A stretch of DNA of 64,000 nucleotides, taken from Yoonia sp. BS5-3 (lineage in GTDB: Bacteria; Pseudomonadota; Alphaproteobacteria; Rhodobacterales; Rhodobacteraceae). The notes beneath the pieces are model-generated. The model had not been told where the DNA came from. It worked only from the letters and a program-made list of their open reading frames with translations, and made no database searches. Shown piece after piece: positions 7,899 through 15,555 of this stretch (its first letter is position 1; every line of letters begins with the position of its first letter). The stretch lies in the NCBI RefSeq assembly GCF_038069655.2, contig NZ_CP150951.2, forward strand, positions 1 to 64,000. Reading direction: 5' to 3'. The position numbers and the translations under genes were made by a program.

Positions 7899-9547
7899 AA
7901 GCGCATCGAGAGTGAGGCAACAAACAGCCCGTCTGGAAGTTCAAACACACCGGCTAACGGGGACGCGGGATCGTCAAAATTTTCAGGTCCGCTCAAAAGC
8001 TGCTGCCAGCTGAAATCGGCCGTATACGTGCCGCCAGTCAAACGCATCCCAACAGCAGAGCCAACCAATGTGGGCGAAAAATCAGAATCCGCAACATCCA
8101 CGATACCCGCATCCAAACCCGCATAAATTTGTAAAGCACCAAGGTCCGCTGGCAAACTTAATTCAGGGACCCATATCAAATCGTTGCGCCAATAGGCACC
8201 GCTACTGCCGCGAAAGATACCAATGTCTCTGCGGGCCGCCGCATCAGGATTTTCCGGGTCGGGCGGCAAATCTACAGTACCGCGATTAACACCTCTGACC
8301 GAAGAGAAGCCCCCGACACCAAACTGGTAATTCCCATAAAGAACATCTTCGGAATACTGGCCGCGCAAGGTACCCGAATAACTGATTTGGCCAATGCCAG
8401 TTTGCCACGGGCGGAAGTAGTTGATGGTGAAATCGCCCAGTTCGAACTGGGCATTTGGACCAACTAACGGGTCAGGCGCCACTTCTGCGCCAAGCGCATC
8501 CAAGCCTTGCTCATACCCCAAAGCGGCGGTCAGACTGCCGCCAAGAAACGCGCGCTCATGTTCAAGATCAAGGCGGGCGCTCGCCAAAGTCCGACTTGAA
8601 GCATTGATCTGAATTTCTGCGATCCGATTGACGTTCTCACGCCATTCAACACTGGTAGACAGGATGGTTTTGCTGATCTGATTACGATGCATAACCCGTG
8701 ACAGGCCAATGGTCGCGGTATGCGTCCAACCATCGGTTCCGATTGCCGTAATCGGCCCCAATGTGTCCGTCTCATATCCAGAATACTGATAATTCGTCTC
8801 AAACGCCCATCGACCATAGGGAAAACGCACCGAAAGACCCGCGCTTTCAGATGCTGCACCGCCGGTATCATAGGAAAACGGATACTCTTCAGTGCCGCGC
8901 GACAGATTAAGAGCCCAGCTCTCATTCAGCCCCAAAAGATGATCATAGGTCAGATTGACCGTACCCTGATATTGTCCGCTGCCGGGTGTGCCCTGATTGT
9001 CGATACCAACCCGGGCCGTCCAGGGCTTATCTGCAATCGCCGTCACCTCCAGAATTGACTGCCCCTCGGCCGCGCCTGCACTAATTTCCATTGTCGCATT
9101 ATAGGCTGGCATGCCGCGAATGATCTCTAGCCCCTGCTCAATCTCGCGCAGATTTGCAGCCTTTCCTGCGAGACTTGGAAAAACGATTGCCTCCCAGATG
9201 GGCCGTTCTTCACCGTTAAAACGCACAGCGCTCAACTCGCCTTCGACCACGGTGATATCAAGCGAACGATCCGCGATATTCTGCTCGGGCAGATATGCCC
9301 GGGCGGTCACATAGCCCCTGTCCACATAGAGAAAAGTCACCGCCTCAAGCGCAGCATTAATCCCCTCTAAGTCCAAACAAGCGCCTTCAAATGGCGCAAG
9401 GGCGCCATTAATCTCGGCGGTGGTCAGCAGCGTCGTGCCGGCGACATCAATCGTATCAATCGGGATACAGGCAAGCTGTGCCTGCGCAGCAGACGCCGTC
9501 AGTATCGCAGCACAGCCAACAAAAATGGCGGGGAAAAAACGCATCAT
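7895..9547 (-). CDS. cdiB: TpsB/CdiB outer-membrane transporter (ShlB/FhaC/HecB family)
   Basis: Outer-membrane Omp85-superfamily partner that secretes CdiA, 550 aa. Residues 1-23 form a signal peptide (ending SAAQAQ). A POTRA_2 domain (about 28-100, IDTIDVAGTTLLTTAEIN) and a second POTRA-like stretch follow. The ShlB beta-barrel occupies about 200-550 and ends in the terminal phenylalanine LSMRF typical of barrel proteins. The FRGSS and RGVNRG stretches lie where the family has conserved loop-6 residues. It starts 9 bp after the upstream Sel1-repeat gene and overlaps cdiA by 4 bp, which suggests one transcript. Confidence 0.93.
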   Translation of the reverse strand: MMRFFPAIFVGCAAILTASAAQAQLACIPIDTIDVAGTTLLTTAEINGALAPFEGACLDLEGINAALEAVTFLYVDRGYVTARAYLPEQNIADRSLDITVVEGELSAVRFNGEERPIWEAIVFPSLAGKAANLREIEQGLEIIRGMPAYNATMEISAGAAEGQSILEVTAIADKPWTARVGIDNQGTPGSGQYQGTVNLTYDHLLGLNESWALNLSRGTEEYPFSYDTGGAASESAGLSVRFPYGRWAFETNYQYSGYETDTLGPITAIGTDGWTHTATIGLSRVMHRNQISKTILSTSVEWRENVNRIAEIQINASSRTLASARLDLEHERAFLGGSLTAALGYEQGLDALGAEVAPDPLVGPNAQFELGDFTINYFRPWQTGIGQISYSGTLRGQYSEDVLYGNYQFGVGGFSSVRGVNRGTVDLPPDPENPDAAARRDIGIFRGSSGAYWRNDLIWVPELSLPADLGALQIYAGLDAGIVDVADSDFSPTLVGSAVGMRLTGGTYTADFSWQQLLSGPENFDDPASPLAGVFELPDGLFVASLSMRF

Positions 9548-9556
9548 CGCCCCGCT

Positions 9557-10363
9557 CTAGTTATCTCCTGCAGCGTCTTCGGCCAAAATACGGCTTTCGG
9601 TCCAGTCGCGGGCAAGCGCCTGACCTTCGACAATTTCTTCGGCGCTCAGCTGTGCTTCAATTTCGTCCCGCAAAACACCTGCATCCGCCAGACCGCGCAC
9701 AACAGCAAGATTTGCATAAGAATATGCCGTCACGGGATCTGGCGTGTCCACGACCATCAATAACTTTGCATATTCATACATACCGCCTGCATTGCCCAGA
9801 TCGGCAGATTGCTTGAGATGCTCGGCGGCCTGCTCAAGATTACCGGCGCTTAGCGCGGTCTGACCCAGCACATTCATCGCCAAAATATTGCCCTGCGCCG
9901 CAGCCTGCTGCCAGTAGGTCAAAGCAATCGCATCATCCACATCGACCCCGCGGCCCGCACGATAGGCCAGCCCGCAATTCAGCTGCCCGTCCGGATCACC
10001 GGCATCAGCGGCCGCACAAAGAAGACGGGTGCCTTCAACGTAGTCCCGCAGCAAAACGCGGCCTTCATGATACATCAGACCTAACCGCACCTGCGCCTTA
10101 GCAGAGCCACCCTCGGCAGCCGCAGAATAAAGATTGGCCGCCCGCATCTCGTCCCGCTCTGTGCCAAGGCCCAGCTCAAACAAGCGGCCCAGGTAAAACG
10201 CGCCATCGGCATCCCCGCTTTCATACGCGGTCGCAAATTCTGTCGCAGCACCCGACACGTCGCCGTCATTGAGCATTTCAACACCTGTCGGCACATCCGC
10301 AAAAGCAGAAATTGTCCATGAAGTCGCGACAAAAAGGATGGTAGTGGCAGAAAGATAATGCAT
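9557..10363 (-). CDS. Exported Sel1-repeat (tetratricopeptide-like) protein
   Basis: A 268-aa protein with an N-terminal signal peptide (cleavage near SAFAD, residue 22) and at least four Sel1-like repeats between about residues 50 and 215, for example GAFYLGRLFELGLGTERD, AQVRLGLMYHEGRVLLRD and GQLNCGLAYRAGRGVDVD. Sel1 repeats form alpha-solenoid scaffolds for protein contacts, here presumably in the periplasm. It is the first gene of the cdiB-cdiA-cdiI transcription unit, only 9 bp ahead of cdiB, so a role in biogenesis or regulation of the secretion pair is possible but unproven. Sel1 genes are not part of canonical cdiBAI loci. Confidence 0.85.
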   Translation of the reverse strand: MHYLSATTILFVATSWTISAFADVPTGVEMLNDGDVSGAATEFATAYESGDADGAFYLGRLFELGLGTERDEMRAANLYSAAAEGGSAKAQVRLGLMYHEGRVLLRDYVEGTRLLCAAADAGDPDGQLNCGLAYRAGRGVDVDDAIALTYWQQAAAQGNILAMNVLGQTALSAGNLEQAAEHLKQSADLGNAGGMYEYAKLLMVVDTPDPVTAYSYANLAVVRGLADAGVLRDEIEAQLSAEEIVEGQALARDWTESRILAEDAAGDN

Positions 10364-10396
10364 ATCAAACCAATCAATGGGGATTAAGGAACAGGT

Positions 10397-10425
10397 GTTT
10401 AAACAACCAAAAGAGGAATCGTCAA
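10397..10425 (-). promoter_or_regulatory. Candidate sigma-70 promoter of the Sel1-cdiB-cdiA-cdiI operon
   Basis: On the minus strand, TTGACG (10425-10420) and TTAAAC (10402-10397) are separated by 17 bp, about 35 bp ahead of the Sel1-protein ATG. The -10 box is a weak match. Confidence 0.35.
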
Positions 10426-10550
10426 CTCACAATTAACGACTTGTTAACCATTGATTTGGCCAAGCGTTGTCTGGTGATTTGACATAATGCACGGTGCCCG
10501 ACGGTGCGCCACGCGGTCAGCAATTATTGGGCCATCTCAGCCTCGCTCTT

Positions 10551-10734
10551 GGGATCAGAACCCATTCATCTTGCTTCGCCCGCAGCGATTTCGCGAAATA
10601 TCAGTGCTGAGTAGTGAAAAGTCCCTCTGAGCTGCGGCACATCTACCTGAAATAGAAATACTATTCTTGCGCCGCCCCTCCTTGTCAGCAAAAAATCGGC
10701 AAACTGGCGGTGCAAGATGAATGGGTCCTGACCC
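10551..10734. mobile_element. MITE-like non-autonomous element
   Basis: Near-perfect terminal inverted repeats of about 24 bp bound 184 bp without coding capacity: 10551-10574 and the reverse complement of 10712-10734 differ by one base and one single-base gap. Both end in ACCCATTCATCTTGC and begin GGG-TCAG. This is the build of a miniature inverted-repeat transposable element mobilised in trans by a transposase not in this window. A target duplication is not evident. The ends do not match those of the IS3 element at the window start. Confidence 0.6.
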
Positions 10735-10912
10735 TAAACGACAAAAATTTTCGCACCCCTTCCACTTATCCCCAAGAAATTGCTTTACAGGTCGCCCCCT
10801 GTCGGCCACGATATGTTGTAGGGGGAAACGGTGAACAACACCGCCTCTAGAGCAGGCACCTAGCGCTTGGGCACTGCCATGACCCATGCGCCAACGCAGT
10901 GAGGCCGAGCAT

Positions 10913-11416
10913 ATGGCATTGTCCGAACATTATCTTGAGGCTGATGATATCCATCCGATTGATCTGGTGGAGCACATCGCAGAACACCATGAATGGGAAT
11001 TCGACCGCATCCATGATGACCAAATCGCCATGGCGGTTGAAGGGCAGTGGCGGACATACTCGATCACCCTGGCGTGGTCGCGCTATGACGAGACGCTCCG
11101 CCTGATTTGCACCTATGAGATGGAGCCCCCCCAGGACCGGATGCCCGCGATATACGAGGCTTTGAACACGATCAATGATCGGTGCTGGGCAGGCTCATTT
11201 ACCTGGTGGGACGAACAAAAGCTGATGGTGTATCGCTATGGGTTGATGCTGGCGGGCGATCAGATGGCCGGGCCGGACCAAATCGATACCATGATCGGTG
11301 CGGCAGTTGCAGCATGTGAGCAATACTATCCGGCAATCCAGCTGGTCACATGGGCTGAACGGACCCCGCAAGAGGCTGTGCAGGTCGCGATTGGCGGCGC
11401 TTACGGGCGGGCCTGA
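10913..11416 (+). CDS. YbjN domain-containing protein
   Basis: A 167-aa cytosolic protein of the YbjN family (putative sensory-transduction regulators, with a fold resembling type III secretion chaperones). The family pattern is seen in DLVEHIAEHHEWEFDRIHDDQIAMAVEG, followed by YSITLAWSRYDETLRLICTYEME and WDEQKLMVYRYGLML. The ATG at 10913 is chosen because GTGAGG precedes it by 8 bp; an in-frame ATG at 10886 would add nine residues. Conserved in roseobacters, where it usually lies upstream of proC as here. The biochemical role is unknown. Confidence 0.8.
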   Translation: MALSEHYLEADDIHPIDLVEHIAEHHEWEFDRIHDDQIAMAVEGQWRTYSITLAWSRYDETLRLICTYEMEPPQDRMPAIYEALNTINDRCWAGSFTWWDEQKLMVYRYGLMLAGDQMAGPDQIDTMIGAAVAACEQYYPAIQLVTWAERTPQEAVQVAIGGAYGRA

Positions 11417-11503
11417 CCAGACCAAGACGCGTAAAATGAAATAGCCGATTGCGGTGGCACCTTGTTTGTTGGTGCTTATCCATGAGCATTGAATGAGGTA
11501 AAG

Positions 11504-12466
11504 ATGATGCAGCCCTCTGGGCAACCCGTCCAAGCGGTATTGCTTTATGATAATGCGGCGGCCTTCGACGCCGCGTTCGGTGATCTATTTGTGCTTGATG
11601 CAAGGCTCAAGTCCGCTTTGAAGGATTATGGGCCTTGGCAGTCGCTCAAGGGGTACAACACACCCAATAATCTGGGCCTGTCGTCTGAAACCCGGCACAT
11701 CACCGTGCAACGCTTTGACACGCAGATGCCACTGGACGGGTTTGCGGATGTGCTGGGAAATCCAGTGGTGGCGAATTTACAAGCCGATCTGGTAAGCGCG
11801 ATAACAGGTCACCAGCGCGCACTTTTGCTCGAGGTCGGACCGGGCAGTGTGCCGGGGTTCACAAGTGCGTTGCAAAGCTCCGGCATTGCCGCAAACTTGG
11901 ATGGGCTGGACGATCCAGCGATGGGATTAGCCGAGGGGCAAAGTGACTATGAAGACCGCCTGGCGATCGCGCAGTACAGTGTTATCAGCACCCTACCGGA
12001 GGCCTCAATCAGCGCCATTCATTGGGTGCAATCGCAACAGGTCTTTGAACCAGGCAGCTTCAGTAAGATAGCATCACAAGGCTTTTCGACCCCACTTTAT
12101 TGCGGCCCGTTTTTGTTTGGCGGGGAACAAACGGCTGATGGGGCGGTCAAAGCCGGGGTACGCGGGCTTGGGTCACAGAACCTGTTGGGAAAGATGGTGA
12201 TCTTCAAGCCTCACACCCAGAACTGGACCGATAGCTATCAACAGATGCTGACCTTTATTACCTATTGCCGCAGTATTGGCCGGGTTCTGGGCGATGATGA
12301 GACGTTTTCTACCGATACGCGGGATGCACCGGTGATCCATGTGCGCCACAAAAATGATATCCCTCAATTGCCCGAAGGCTATATCGAGCTGAGCCGGGAT
12401 GACCACATGACCGCCGGCGAACGTAGCGGGCTGGTCAGCAAGCTATTTGGGAAATTCCGACGTTAG
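11504..12466 (+). CDS. Conserved hypothetical protein (possibly DUF4261-like)
   Basis: About 320 aa, soluble, with no signal peptide or membrane span. The C-terminal half (VRGLGSQNLLGKMVIFKPHTQNW, then a helix and GRVLGDDETFSTD) faintly resembles DUF4261 proteins, but I do not assign the family firmly. An ATG at 11504 with GAGG five bases before is chosen over the in-frame TTG at 11489; a second ATG follows at 11507. It lies 87 bp behind the YbjN gene on the same strand and ahead of proC, and may share a transcript with the former. No function is proposed. Confidence 0.7.
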   Translation: MMQPSGQPVQAVLLYDNAAAFDAAFGDLFVLDARLKSALKDYGPWQSLKGYNTPNNLGLSSETRHITVQRFDTQMPLDGFADVLGNPVVANLQADLVSAITGHQRALLLEVGPGSVPGFTSALQSSGIAANLDGLDDPAMGLAEGQSDYEDRLAIAQYSVISTLPEASISAIHWVQSQQVFEPGSFSKIASQGFSTPLYCGPFLFGGEQTADGAVKAGVRGLGSQNLLGKMVIFKPHTQNWTDSYQQMLTFITYCRSIGRVLGDDETFSTDTRDAPVIHVRHKNDIPQLPEGYIELSRDDHMTAGERSGLVSKLFGKFRR

Positions 12467-12500
12467 GCCTTTGCGGCGTCGCGCGATTTATGCTGCAGGA

Positions 12501-12526
12501 TGGGTTTCAACCCATATTACGGGTTG
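12501..12526 (+). other. Two overlapping, mutually exclusive hairpins ahead of proC
   Basis: TGGGTT (12501-12506) can pair with AACCCA (12509-12514), while CAACCC (12508-12513) can pair with GGGTTG (12521-12526). Only one can form at a time. They sit 35 bp behind the preceding gene and 34 bp ahead of the proC start, so they may be a weak terminator or a leader structure. There is no T-run. Confidence 0.35.
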
Positions 12527-12559
12527 CTACACTCGCTAGGTCGGAATGAGGTATTTTTC

Positions 12560-13375
12560 ATGGATATGAACAGTCTTGCAGAGCGGGGGCTTGTCCTGCT
12601 GGGGTGCGGCCGCATGGGATCTGCAATGTTGAAAGGCTGGTTACGCAATGGCTTACCGCCTGCTGCCGTGTGGGTGATTGATCCTAATCCGTCCGATTGG
12701 TTGAAGGCGCAGGGCGTGAACATGGGCGGTGACCTTCCCGAAAACCCGGCCATCGCTATTGTCGCGGTCAAACCACAAATGATGACCGCTGCCTTGCCAG
12801 ACGTCAAAATTCTGGGCAATGGAAGCACCTTGGTGATCTCTATCGTCGCGGGTACGCTGATCGCTACGTTTGAAGCAATCTTGGGCGCGCAAACCCCGGT
12901 CATCCGGGCCATGCCGAATACACCAGCGGCCATTGGGCGCGGGATCACAGCGCTTATCGGCAATGCCCATGCGACTGATGCCCATCTGGCACTGGGCGAT
13001 ACGCTTCTTGCTGCCATCGGGCAGACGGTGCGTCTGGATCACGAAGACCAGATGGATGCGGTAACGGCTGTGTCTGGTTCGGGCCCGGCTTATGTCTTTC
13101 ATTTGATTGAAACATTGGCCAATGCAGGCGCCGCACAAGGGCTTGGGCCGGAACTGGCGCTGCAGCTGGCGCGCGCTACGGTTGCGGGGGCCGGCGCCCT
13201 GGCCGAAGAGGCCGATGAGACACCGTCAGAGCTGCGCGTTAATGTCACCTCGCCCGGCGGGACAACGCAAGCGGCCTTGGACGTGTTGATGGATGAAACG
13301 ACCGGCTTTCCAGCCCTCATGCCCCGGGCGGTCAAGGCTGCGGCAGATCGTTCTAAGGCCTTGGCAAATGAGTGA
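12560..13375 (+). CDS. proC: Pyrroline-5-carboxylate reductase
   Basis: Reduces 1-pyrroline-5-carboxylate to L-proline with NAD(P)H, the last step of proline synthesis, in the cytosol. The 271-aa product has the Rossmann motif LLGCGRMGSAML (residues 13-24). The P5CR dimerisation domain contains the signature AVSGSGPAYVF and the substrate-loop region VTSPGGTTQAAL. The start at 12560 is chosen because it directly precedes the Rossmann strand and has GAATGAGG upstream; an in-frame ATG at 12500 would add 20 unrelated residues. The 3' end overlaps csaA by 8 bp. Confidence 0.95.
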   Translation: MDMNSLAERGLVLLGCGRMGSAMLKGWLRNGLPPAAVWVIDPNPSDWLKAQGVNMGGDLPENPAIAIVAVKPQMMTAALPDVKILGNGSTLVISIVAGTLIATFEAILGAQTPVIRAMPNTPAAIGRGITALIGNAHATDAHLALGDTLLAAIGQTVRLDHEDQMDAVTAVSGSGPAYVFHLIETLANAGAAQGLGPELALQLARATVAGAGALAEEADETPSELRVNVTSPGGTTQAALDVLMDETTGFPALMPRAVKAAADRSKALANE

Positions 13376-13706
13376 GATTTCATTTGACGACTTTCTGAAA
13401 GTCGATATCCGCGTCGGCACTGTCCTGCGCGCAGAGCCTTATCCCGAGGCCCGCAAACCGGCGATCAAACTGTGGATCGATTTTGGGGCTGAAATCGGTG
13501 AGAAAAAGACCTCGGCCCAGATCACAGCCCATTACACCCCAGAGGGGTTAGTGGGCAAACAGGTGCTGGCCGTGGTGAATTTCCCACCCCGCCAGATCGG
13601 TAAATTCATGTCTGAGGTTTTGGTTCTGGGCACCACCGAACAAGACGGCGGTATCGTGCTGGTCCGCCCTGATCAAAATGTCCCGAACGGGGGGCGGCTA
13701 CATTGA
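13368..13706 (+). CDS. csaA: CsaA-type tRNA-binding domain protein
   Basis: A 112-aa single-domain OB-fold protein of the tRNA_bind (EMAP/CsaA) family. It has the motif DFLKVDIRVGTVLRAEPYPEARKPAIKLWIDFG and the conserved SAQIT and VVNFPPRQIGKFMSEVLVLG segments. CsaA is proposed to have chaperone-like export activity in Bacillus; its function in alphaproteobacteria is not settled. The start at 13368 overlaps the proC stop, and the stop overlaps the next gene's TTG start, so proC, csaA and the dehydrogenase are translationally coupled. Confidence 0.9.
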   Translation: MSEISFDDFLKVDIRVGTVLRAEPYPEARKPAIKLWIDFGAEIGEKKTSAQITAHYTPEGLVGKQVLAVVNFPPRQIGKFMSEVLVLGTTEQDGGIVLVRPDQNVPNGGRLH

Positions 13707-14650
13707 AAAAACTGTTGATTACCAGACGCTTGCCAGATGCTAGTCTGGCTGCGGCGCGGGCACGCTATGATCTGACGCTGCGCGATGCTGCGCAGGGGCT
13801 GACAGTGGATGAAGCCGCCGATGCGCTGCGAAATTATGACGCGATCTTGCCCACGCTTGGTGACCAATTCACAGCAGACGCCTTTACCGGTCCAATCCGC
13901 TGCGGTGTCCTGGCCAATTTCGGGGTGGGCTATAACCATATCGATGTCGCTGCCGCCCGTGCTGCGGGCGTTTCGGTGTCAAACACACCTGATGTTGTGA
14001 CCGATGCGACAGCCGATATCGGGATGACGCTGATCCTGTCCACCTGCCGCCGCGCCGGCGAGGGTGAGCGGCTTGTGCGTGCAAATGACTGGTCCGGCTG
14101 GGCGCCGACGCAGATGCTGGGCACGCATGTAACGGGCAAGACCGTCGGGATCGTTGGCATGGGCCGCATCGGGCAGGCAGTGGCCCGGCGTTGCCATTAT
14201 GGCTTTGAAATGCCTGTTCTTTTTTACAATCGATCGCGCAAAAACGTAGACCTGCCCGCGCGCCAGGTTGAGACGCTTGCGGCGCTGATGGCGCAGGCCG
14301 ATATCATCGTCGTCACGGTTCCCGGCGGCGGTGCAAATACCGGTATGATCAGCGCTGAGATGCTGGGCGCGATGAAGCCGGGCGGCATTTTCATCAATAT
14401 CGCCCGCGGGGATGTCGTGGACGAACCCGCCTTGATCGCAGCCTTGCAAAATGGGCGGATCGGAGGCGCGGGGCTGGATGTTTTTGCCAAAGAACCCGCC
14501 GTTCCCAATGCCTTGCGCGCACTTGAAAATGTCGTTCTGCTCCCGCATCTGGGCACCGCCGCCTTAGAGATACGCGAGGCGATGGGGCAGATGGCATTGG
14601 ACAACATCATCGCTTGGGATGAGGGGCGAACGTTGCCGCAGGCGGTCTGA
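13703..14650 (+). CDS. D-isomer-specific 2-hydroxyacid dehydrogenase (glyoxylate/hydroxypyruvate reductase type)
   Basis: NAD(P)-dependent reduction of a 2-oxoacid such as glyoxylate or hydroxypyruvate, 315 aa. The catalytic and cofactor residues are visible: GMGRIG (152-157) in the Rossmann domain, R235 in NIARGDVVDE, E264 in DVFAKEP and H282 in LPHLGT. The start is TTG at 13703, overlapping the csaA stop by 4 bp; no ATG is available nearby and the protein begins at its first beta strand (KKLLITRRL). Substrate choice cannot be fixed from sequence, but glyoxylate is plausible given glcDEF and hyi in the same window. Confidence 0.9.
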   Translation: MKKLLITRRLPDASLAAARARYDLTLRDAAQGLTVDEAADALRNYDAILPTLGDQFTADAFTGPIRCGVLANFGVGYNHIDVAAARAAGVSVSNTPDVVTDATADIGMTLILSTCRRAGEGERLVRANDWSGWAPTQMLGTHVTGKTVGIVGMGRIGQAVARRCHYGFEMPVLFYNRSRKNVDLPARQVETLAALMAQADIIVVTVPGGGANTGMISAEMLGAMKPGGIFINIARGDVVDEPALIAALQNGRIGGAGLDVFAKEPAVPNALRALENVVLLPHLGTAALEIREAMGQMALDNIIAWDEGRTLPQAV

Positions 14651-14669
14651 AACGGCCGATATGTTTGGC

Positions 14670-14699
14670 GTACAGAATCTGTACATAGGCCGTACATAC
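14670..14699 (+). repeat. 30-bp intergenic repeat with GTACA every 11 bp (copy 1)
   Basis: GTACA occurs at offsets 1, 12 and 23, one helical turn apart, with spacers GAATCT and TAGGCC. The inverse strand of 31648-31677 matches at 26 of 30 bases. The copy lies 20 bp behind the dehydrogenase stop, between convergent genes. Confidence 0.7.
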
Positions 14700-14870
14700 A
14701 AACCCATGACTGACATGGTTGCAGAACATCGCGAAGGTTTGCCTTGATCCACCGAGACTTCCGAATGGAATGAATGATCCGCGTCATATAGTACTTACCC
14801 GCACCTCCCATCCGATGCGGCGGTCGTCATGGAAAAACTGCGGACAAAGCGACGTTGACGCCATGTAAGA

Positions 14871-15485
14871 TCAATGACTGATTTTGGTGTTTCTCAGTTT
14901 TCGCACGAAGTACTCAGCCACAATTAGGTTGGGTATCCAACAAAGCCAGGACACAACCTGATATGCCACGTCAAATGGAACACCTGAGATGAGCTGAGCA
15001 GGAAGCCAAACACGCAACATTACACCTGCAAAAGTTAACGCGATTGAGCGGATCATCCATTCACGGTGCAAGCTAATTTCGCGTCGTCTTGCGAATTGGA
15101 CTGCCTTAAACGTCACCACAAGCCAGATTATGGCCAGTAAAATAAACCCCGATTGCGCAATTGGGCCATGCATAGCGTCGAAACCGATCAGGATACCGCT
15201 CAAGCCAGCCACCAAAACTGCGCCAACATATATCCGGCCCAACAACCGATGCCGACTGAGCGATTTGGCCCGAAACTTCTTGGACAGTTGGAACGGGGCG
15301 ATGGCAAGCGCGATAGGGGCGAAGACAACGTGCAAGTAAAACGAGTAGTTGGACGACACCAATTGGTGGGCCATGTTCGGAAACCCTGTCTTCATCCCAA
15401 GTACGACAAACCGGTAAGACACGAGGGCAACGGCAATGCACAAAAACCAAAATATGCATCGTTGAATCTTCATTTTAAGCAACAT
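14871..15485 (-). CDS. DUF2306 family membrane protein
   Basis: About 204 aa with five to six predicted membrane spans and the DUF2306 pattern: a short cytoplasmic SRHRLLGRIYV block after two spans and a later HREWMIRSIALTFAGVMLRVW block. The function of the family is unknown. ATG at 15485 is selected because AAGGTGGGG precedes it by about 8 bases. It is transcribed away from the adjacent TetR gene, and two palindromic operators lie between them, so it is very likely the regulator's main target. Confidence 0.85.
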   Translation of the reverse strand: MLLKMKIQRCIFWFLCIAVALVSYRFVVLGMKTGFPNMAHQLVSSNYSFYLHVVFAPIALAIAPFQLSKKFRAKSLSRHRLLGRIYVGAVLVAGLSGILIGFDAMHGPIAQSGFILLAIIWLVVTFKAVQFARRREISLHREWMIRSIALTFAGVMLRVWLPAQLISGVPFDVAYQVVSWLCWIPNLIVAEYFVRKLRNTKISH

Positions 15486-15499
15486 CGTTGCGCCCCACC

Positions 15500-15512
15500 T
15501 TGACACTGTCAA
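15500..15512. promoter_or_regulatory. TetR-type operator, copy 1
   Basis: TTGACA-C-TGTCAA is a perfect 6+1+6 palindrome, 14 bp ahead of the DUF2306 ATG and just upstream of its ribosome-binding site. Confidence 0.65.
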
Positions 15513-15534
15513 TGTCACCACTTACGTCAGCTTA

Positions 15535-15549
15535 CTTGACACTGTCAAG
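15535..15549. promoter_or_regulatory. TetR-type operator, copy 2
   Basis: The same palindrome extended to 15 bp (CTTGACA-C-TGTCAAG), centred 36 bp from copy 1 and ending 6 bp before the TetR ATG at 15556. Two identical sites between divergent genes fit autorepression plus repression of the neighbour. Confidence 0.65.
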
Positions 15550-15555
15550 TCGCAA

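Larger units (their letters stand above)
10364..10912. other. Non-coding region between the cdi operon and a YbjN gene
   Basis: About 550 bp separates divergent genes. It contains the candidate cdi promoter (10397-10425), a MITE-like inverted-repeat element (10551-10734) and the leader of the YbjN gene. The open frames inside it have no family features or ribosome-binding sites, and I do not call genes there. Confidence 0.6.

Noticed and set aside
10555-10887. A 110-codon minus-strand frame upstream of the YbjN gene
   Set aside because: It covers the MITE-like element and lacks start signals or homology.
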